Assembly (NCBI RefSeq): GCF_029873635.1
Contig: NC_080425.1
Span: 45,857,678-45,921,677 of the forward strand
DNA length: 64,000 nucleotides
DNA from: Malania oleifera
Lineage: Eukaryota > Streptophyta > Magnoliopsida > Santalales > Ximeniaceae
Direction: 5' to 3'
Shown: positions 61,578 through 64,000 of the stretch, piece after piece
How the letters are laid out: the number at the start of each line of letters is the position of its first letter
How positions within the stretch are numbered: the first letter of the stretch is position 1
Position numbers and translations under genes: made by a program
Notes under the pieces: model-generated
What the model was told of the DNA's origin: nothing
Database searches by the model: none
The model's input: the letters and a program-made list of their open reading frames with translations, nothing else

Positions 61578-62120
61578 TTATTTATTTATATATACACAAT
61601 TGCGTTTATCATGCACGCAGACCCAATATAATTTGTGTGTGTGTGTGTGTGTATGCATACATGCATGAATGTATTGATGTGTATATAGCATATATAGTAT
61701 AGATGGTGGGAGTAGTGGGACTGGCCTTCCATGGAGGATTGAACAGCGGGAAACGACGGAGTGGTAGAGGGGGGAGTGGGGATGGAACTTCAAGCGCGCA
61801 CTATGACCCCGGAAGCCGGTGAGGAGATCGCCAAGAAGATGAAACTCCATGCAGTTATAGATCATCGTAAAGATGATAATAAAGGCCAAGGATAATAGCA
61901 ATAAGTAGCAGAAGGAAGAATAATAAGTAGTAGTACTGGTAGTAGTAGTAGCAGTGTAGGGAATGAGATGAAGATGATGAGAAAGAGGGAGAAGAAGAAG
62001 CGAGCTACCATTGGAGATGCAGAAGTAGATGAGGAAGGAGTTCATTAGGAGGGCTGTTAAGTAGTGGGGAAAGGGTATAAGAAAAGCTGCTCTGAGGAGG
62101 AGCTTGGGCAGAGGTTCCAT
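46303..62120 (-). CDS. EMB8-like alpha/beta hydrolase (ABHD1/2/3-type), C-terminally truncated
   Basis: The minus-strand gene has exons 62120-61726, 59866-59777, 59335-59274, 58647-58574, 53364-53275, 52862-52740, 51944-51867, 50822-50737, 50588-50540, 49464-49408, 49315-49185, 47466-47383, 46891-46826, then out of frame into 46333-46303. Predicted length is about 471 residues, shorter than the roughly 540-580 I recall for plant relatives such as Arabidopsis At1g34340. Order: hydrophobic N-terminus, HGRYLATPW..SPHLQTIF, a PTVIVIPGL strand, HRGFGG, nucleophile elbow GTSVGAN, acid-residue segment NALDDPICP and the HGGHIA histidine. These form a complete Ser-Asp-His triad. The family comprises membrane-associated esterases, lipases or acyl-transfer enzymes; the substrate here is unknown. 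Intron 1 uses a GC donor. All phases agree until exon 13, after which reading frame is lost. Confidence 0.9.
46826..46891 (-). CDS. Hydrolase exon 13
   Basis: The 66-nt exon encodes WVRAVVEFLGVLHSTRSIHK and KR. The only good donor (GAG|GTGCAAC) leaves phase 2, which does not match the next conserved block. Confidence 0.88.
47383..47466 (-). CDS. Hydrolase exon 12 with catalytic histidine
   Basis: The 84-nt exon encodes ANKNIILVSTQHGGHIAHYE and GATANSMW. The family has HGGHLA at this place and its His completes the triad. Acceptor is TATGTATAG and donor TGTGGTAATT. Confidence 0.93.
47715..47730. repeat. C16 tract (G16 in the transcript sense)
   Basis: Sixteen C residues on plus, followed by TTCTTGGCGGGGCTCGGGGGGCGC, lie in hydrolase intron 11. 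In the pre-mRNA this is a G16 run near further C-rich sequence, a likely structured RNA and a place prone to sequencing error. Confidence 0.9.
48000..49012 (-). other. Possible cryptic exons in hydrolase intron 11
   Basis: On minus there are three short open blocks: 49012-48903 (..PNYPRLSLEVPDLAS..), 48891-48801 (NVGTTEGGLHGPKRKNKL.., ending AAAG|GTAAGC) and a block from about 48079 (after the acceptor TCAATGTTGCAG) that ends in ATQSNNS and TAA at about 48000. Frames are mutually compatible. The intron between the first two would be only about 45 nt, short for plants. No family is recognised. Confidence 0.25.
49185..49315 (-). CDS. Hydrolase exon 11 with acid-residue segment
   Basis: The 131-nt exon encodes TLDAYYRHSSCANFVG, NVAVPLLCINALDDPICP and VEAIPWDKC. 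The first Asp of ALDD is the likely triad acid. Acceptor is GTTTCCCAG and donor CAGGTGCGA. Confidence 0.93.
49408..49464 (-). CDS. Hydrolase exon 10
   Basis: The 57-nt exon encodes SCSLREFYGNATCFIGNHK. Acceptor is TTCAACAG and donor AAGGTAATA. Confidence 0.9.
50540..50588 (-). CDS. Hydrolase exon 9 (49 nt)
   Basis: This short exon encodes HRSVISRLADLKAIKK. Phase agrees on both sides. Confidence 0.88.
50737..50822 (-). CDS. Hydrolase exon 8
   Basis: The 86-nt exon encodes VFDRFLNRSFVQRLYDKAI and MISLQSYAEL. Acceptor is TCATTGCAG and donor CTGTATGT. Confidence 0.92.
51213..51230. repeat. (CA)n microsatellite
   Basis: About nine CA units lie in hydrolase intron 7. Another CA run lies at about 53471-53491 in intron 4. 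Confidence 0.9.
51867..51944 (-). CDS. Hydrolase exon 7
   Basis: The 78-nt exon encodes VKYLGEEGINVPVVGAAAIC and SPWDLV, the strand and helix after the nucleophile. Acceptor is ATTGTCAG and donor GTGGTTAGT. Confidence 0.93.
52740..52862 (-). CDS. Hydrolase exon 6 with catalytic serine
   Basis: The 123-nt exon encodes LCNAGWTEDTREVINHL and YPKAPLYAVGTSVGANIL. The GTSVG elbow supplies the nucleophile. Acceptor is TGTGGAAG and donor CTGGTATAT. Confidence 0.94.
53275..53364 (-). CDS. Hydrolase exon 5 with HRGFGG motif
   Basis: The 90-nt exon encodes YIKHLALKIVKHGWNV and NNHRGFGGVPLT. HRG.GG is a family signature. Acceptor is GTGTGACAG and donor ACTGTAAGT. Confidence 0.93.
53524..53862 (+). repeat. 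5' LTR of the chromovirus, 3' end deleted
   Basis: It matches 56315-56655 closely and then leaves homology at ..TTTACTGCTT. About 175 bp of LTR plus the primer site are missing. Confidence 0.9.
53930..54600 (+). pseudogene. Chromovirus gag
   Basis: The gag core is seen as VGDAKLWWHTKY (about 53972-54010), a stop, then FFPENVKYNVRRKLRDLKH, SIGEYVKQFYALMLDI and FLKGMK. A frameshift between 54333 and 54412 leads to a Lys/Ser-rich linker and a zinc-knuckle-like CYLCGGSHRVSEC (54505-54543, CX2CX3HX4C, one residue shorter than the standard spacing). Confidence 0.85.
54690..55596 (+). pseudogene. Chromovirus protease and RT remnant
   Basis: A protease-like segment (FVDLRINGKSTHTMVDTMAT) retains DT but has Met in place of Ser/Thr-Gly. 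FLVILGMEFL follows at about 54945. The RT palm with its YxDD box is absent, apparently deleted: the sequence passes to QFLGYVFEQGCIRRGMEKV (55200 on) and LRSFLGLAIYCRKFVEGY, the RT C-terminal/connection segment. CWPHTRDDVVDYTKTC (55393 on) belongs to the integrase zinc-binding module. Confidence 0.8.
55597..56310 (+). pseudogene. Chromovirus integrase end and chromodomain
   Basis: Core-end traces (FRIFRSHIDISLSSHRQADG, about 55630-55690) are followed by YLFHFVNDNQKNGMQLLYVA. The frame 55977-56303 has HVSYLKPF and then a chromodomain (DVEEILANRKLI, HKFLVKWKCL, ISWISVEDL; about 56115-56245). Chromodomains of this type target integration to heterochromatin marks. Stop at 56303, PPT-like AGTGGGGGAGAA at 56303-56314. 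Confidence 0.88.
56315..56833 (+). repeat. 3' LTR of the chromovirus (519 bp)
   Basis: It starts TGTCACTAGC and ends GACCGTGACA; both ends read TGTCA inverted. Confidence 0.93.
57555..58480. repeat. Flanking direct repeat around the TIR element
   Basis: TGTTAATCAATCACTTTAC..AAAAGCTTAAGC at about 57552-57590 resembles TGTTAAACAATCACTTCACC..AAAAGTTTAAGC at about 58413-58450. In addition GCCAACAATGTATATCAAG (58224) resembles GCCAACGATGTATATCAAG (58456). Confidence 0.55.
57604..58221. mobile_element. Non-autonomous terminal-inverted-repeat element in intron 4
   Basis: It is bounded by TAGGGGTAC and GTACCCCCCTA. Both ends carry internally repeated CGGTTTGGTTTGG-like sequence (left) and its complement CCGAAACCGAAACC (right). 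There is no transposase. The TIR start resembles hAT MITEs, but no convincing 8-bp target duplication was seen, so the superfamily is not fixed. Confidence 0.6.
58574..58647 (-). CDS. Hydrolase exon 4, first core strand
   Basis: The 74-nt exon encodes DTTPKDDETPTVIVIPGLAS and DSDSP, with the PGL turn near the oxyanion region of the fold. Donor is CCGGTGAGT. It is followed by the 5.2-kb intron 4. Confidence 0.92.
59274..59335 (-). CDS. Hydrolase exon 3
   Basis: The 62-nt exon encodes ELFHTSDGATIALDW and LRNSDG. Acceptor is GTTTACAG and donor GATGGTAAAT. Confidence 0.92.
59777..59866 (-). CDS. Hydrolase exon 2
   Basis: This 90-nt exon encodes YLATPWLASPHLQTIFMSFF and GRPPVVKYTR, the signature N-terminal segment of this hydrolase family. 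Acceptor is TTTGAGTAG and donor AAGGTCAGA. Confidence 0.92.
59961..60434. mobile_element. Possible MITE in intron 1
   Basis: AGGGCTTGTTCAATTATTC at the left and the complement of AGAGCTTATTTAGTTGTTG at the right form imperfect inverted ends around AT-rich sequence. No target duplication was identified. It may be a chance arrangement in low-complexity DNA. Confidence 0.35.
61539..61590. repeat. (TA)n and (TTTA)n microsatellite
   Basis: TA repeats run into TTTA units just downstream of exon 1, in intron 1. A (GT)n run follows at about 61635-61652. Confidence 0.95.
61726..62120 (-). CDS. Hydrolase exon 1: start codon and membrane anchor
   Basis: The ATG is at 62120-62118 and the exon is 395 nt, phase 2 at its end. 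Two hydrophobic stretches (LLLRAAFLIPFPHYL and the later LLLLSLAFIIIFTMIY) flank a His/Thr/Tyr-rich insert with a TTTTSTTTYY run that I do not know from relatives. The exon ends with LTGFRGHSARLKFHP..YHSVVSRCSILHG, the conserved entry to the hydrolase. To join exon 2 in frame it must end at GGAAG, so the donor is GCCAGT. Confidence 0.85.
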
Positions 62121-62161
62121 GGTATGTATGGCTTCTGTACTATGTAAATCTGCATATTGAT

Positions 62162-62171
62162 ATATTTATAC
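62162..62171 (-). promoter_or_regulatory. TATA-like box of the hydrolase gene
   Basis: On minus this reads AGTATAAATA, about 45 bp before the start codon at 62120. A start about 30 bp downstream would give a very short 5' leader of roughly 15 nt. It is the best TATA match in this stretch, but transcription start is not shown by sequence. Confidence 0.5.
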
Positions 62172-62287
62172 TGGTGGGCAAGGGAGGATTATTATGCGGT
62201 ACGCACCGATTCAAATAATTGACCAGTTCAAAAGGGACGTGGAAGGGAGATGGTGGGGCTCGATTATATTACACAGTAGGGTAGGGG

Positions 62288-62690
62288 GGGATTTGCGTAT
62301 GTTGGTGTTATGCGAAAGCACACGGAGAGTTCCATGAGAGAGGAGGCGTGGTGTATGGAATATTTGGCAGAGGTGTATGAATGGGGAAATTATAAGAGGA
62401 AACCACCCCCCCACGTTGTAGCTGCGCCTAGCCTTTCGATTTTTGACACGTGGTATGTGGGGGGGGGGGGGTGGGGCCCACGGCTCCTGCTAGAAACGTT
62501 AGTGCGGTTGGCACGTTAACTCTGGTTCTTTGCTGCTCATCCTTTCTTCGTGTGAAATCGTTGCTTCACCCACCACCAGTGCAAGGAATTTGCGTATGTT
62601 GGCGTTATGCGAAAGCACATGGAGAGGAGGAGTGGTGTGTGGAAAATTAATAGGGAATATTTGGCAGAGGCGTATGAATGAAAGGAGACC
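62288..62690. repeat. Direct duplication upstream of the hydrolase gene
   Basis: ATTTGCGTATGTTGG.GTTAT at 62291 recurs at 62588, an offset of 297 bp. Both copies continue with GCGAAAGCACA.GGAGAG, then GTGGTGT.TGGA and ATATTTGGCAGAGG.GTATGAATG. The copies have diverged by point changes and small indels. Confidence 0.8.
62447..62452 (-). promoter_or_regulatory. G-box CACGTG
   Basis: CACGTG in the context GACACGTGG, about 330 bp upstream of the start codon, is an ABRE-like site that bZIP or bHLH factors can recognise. Function is inferred from the motif only. Confidence 0.4.
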
Positions 62691-62751
62691 CCCAAAGAGA
62701 TGGCGGTCGTCGGAGGCCGCTTTTTTGACCCCCGACTTGCTGGCTAGCTAG

Positions 62752-64000
62752 GTCTTCGCTTGAACATTAGTAATCAACGTAGCCAGACCTTGTGGAAAAA
62801 CGCAGCAGAGGACCAATAATAATTATAATAATAAGTGCAATATAATTTATTGCATCATTATTGGAGTTTTTTCCTTTTTTTATTTTTTATATTAAAATAT
62901 TAAATAATAGTTGGGTGGAAACTTTATATCCCACATTGATGCTTGGGCAAAATTCACTGGGCCGGAAAAAAAGAGCAAAAGGTGATTGGACAAAACTTGA
63001 TGGTCCAGCGAGTTTTGAATGATGGACGAGAAAGAGAGATATTAAAGATGATTGAACATTTGTACCTTTGAAAAATAGAAATAAATAATAATGAAAATAA
63101 AAATTACACTGATAACAATCACTATTATGAAAATAGTAAAAAAAAGAATAGAACAAAAATAGTAAAAAATAAAAATGATAAAAACTAATAGTAATTACAA
63201 TAATAATAATAATAATAACAGCTAATAATAATATTTATTTCTATCAAAATAATAATAACAACAATAAAAATAATACTAAAACTAATAAAAATCACTATTA
63301 TAATATTAAAAATAATACAAAATTAAATATATGTATTAGAGTTTTTTAATAAAAGATAACTATTTTTTATTGCGTTGTAGAATCAATTCAAAAATATTAA
63401 ATATTGGAAAAAAATTGAAACTAAATTCTTACAATCATTCCATGTATATACATAAACATTTGGGGTCCGAATATTAATAGTTATGAAAAATATCTTATTT
63501 TTTTTATTACTTTATAATAATGATACACTTAAAGTCATGATCACTTACTTCGTCACAAATAAAACTTCTTGAAATTTTTTATTGTTTCTTTTTTTTTTAA
63601 TACAAATATCACTAAACTTAAAGCAATTATGACTTTTAGTGTATAATTAGTATAAAATAATTGAAAAATAACATCTTAGTTTTAATTAGTATAAAACTAG
63701 CTCATTTGGGATTCATATATTATTATTAGTTATGAAAAAATATGCTATTTTTCAACTTAGAAAATCAAATTAATAGGCGAACATCTCTGATTTTATTCCT
63801 ACTTCAGACTCACAGATGCCCTTACTTTTCTTCTCCTAGGAAAATGAGGAACCAGCATTGTCCATTTGTAGCACCCACTTTTTCATTATTCTACTGTAAA
63901 TTTGATGCCTACTTCCAATATCACCTTCTTGATCTATGACCTAGAGCTCATTCTAGTCTTTTCGTACTGAATTGAGATTAGTGTCTTATCAAGTGTTTTG
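62752..64000. other. AT-rich sequence, nothing recognised
   Basis: This contains (AAT)n-rich stretches at about 63190-63290 and no domain-bearing open frame. The frames at 62887-63156 (minus) and 63742-63939 (plus) have no family features. Confidence 0.6.

Noticed and set aside
62118..62160. Upstream in-frame start for the hydrolase
   Set aside because: No upstream in-frame ATG leads cleanly into the hydrophobic N-terminus. The ATG at 62120 directly precedes it and lies just after a TATA-like box.

Overview
The window is plant nuclear DNA, most likely from an angiosperm with a repeat-rich genome. It has one recognisable host gene, on the minus strand at about 46.3-62.1 kb, with GT-AG introns. 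Most of the rest is plant LTR retrotransposons of the Ty3/Gypsy (Tekay/Del-like, Athila/Tat, other chromovirus) and Ty1/Copia (SIRE/Maximus-like and smaller) lineages. I cannot name the species. No rRNA, tRNA, CRISPR or prokaryotic feature was seen.

Layout. 1-5.4 kb is a patchwork: a minus-strand Tekay-like LTR whose element runs off the left edge, a Copia integrase scrap, CACTA-type subterminal repeats, a possible 181-bp satellite dimer and a plus-strand Tekay-like LTR fragment. 5.39-13.59 kb is a degenerate minus-strand Tekay-like element with both LTRs, PBS, PPT and RT/RNase H remains but no recognisable integrase. 13.59 to about 45.85 kb is the 3' half of one Athila/Tat element that served as a landing pad. 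Its broken pol, env-like region and 3' LTR are interrupted by (a) a gag-only SIRE-like Copia element (15919-25914), itself split by a solo LTR (18959-21146), (b) a minus-strand solo LTR (26246-28067), (c) a plus-strand solo LTR (33379-35477) and (d) a nearly complete Tekay element (36175-45354). Four of these five insertions have exact 5-bp target duplications, and the interrupted reading frames resume across three of them. A short Copia-type LTR lies at 45865-46024.

The host gene encodes an EMB8-like (ABHD1/2/3-type) alpha/beta hydrolase with a membrane-anchor N-terminus. I could place 13 exons whose phases all join and which carry the Ser-Asp-His triad. Intron 1 needs a GC donor. Exon 13 does not join in frame to the next conserved block, so the protein appears truncated at the C-terminus, on the side facing the retroelement cluster. 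Intron 4 holds a decayed chromovirus (53524-56833, exact 5-bp target duplication) and a terminal-inverted-repeat element. A TATA-like box, a G-box and a 297-bp-offset duplication lie upstream of the start codon.

The least explained signal is the arrays of short palindromes with CpG cores inside the long SIRE-like LTRs: a TTCAGACGTCTGAA type in three separate LTR lineages and a CGGTCGACCG type in a fourth, with related motifs in the Athila element. The last 1.2 kb is AT-rich with nothing recognised.
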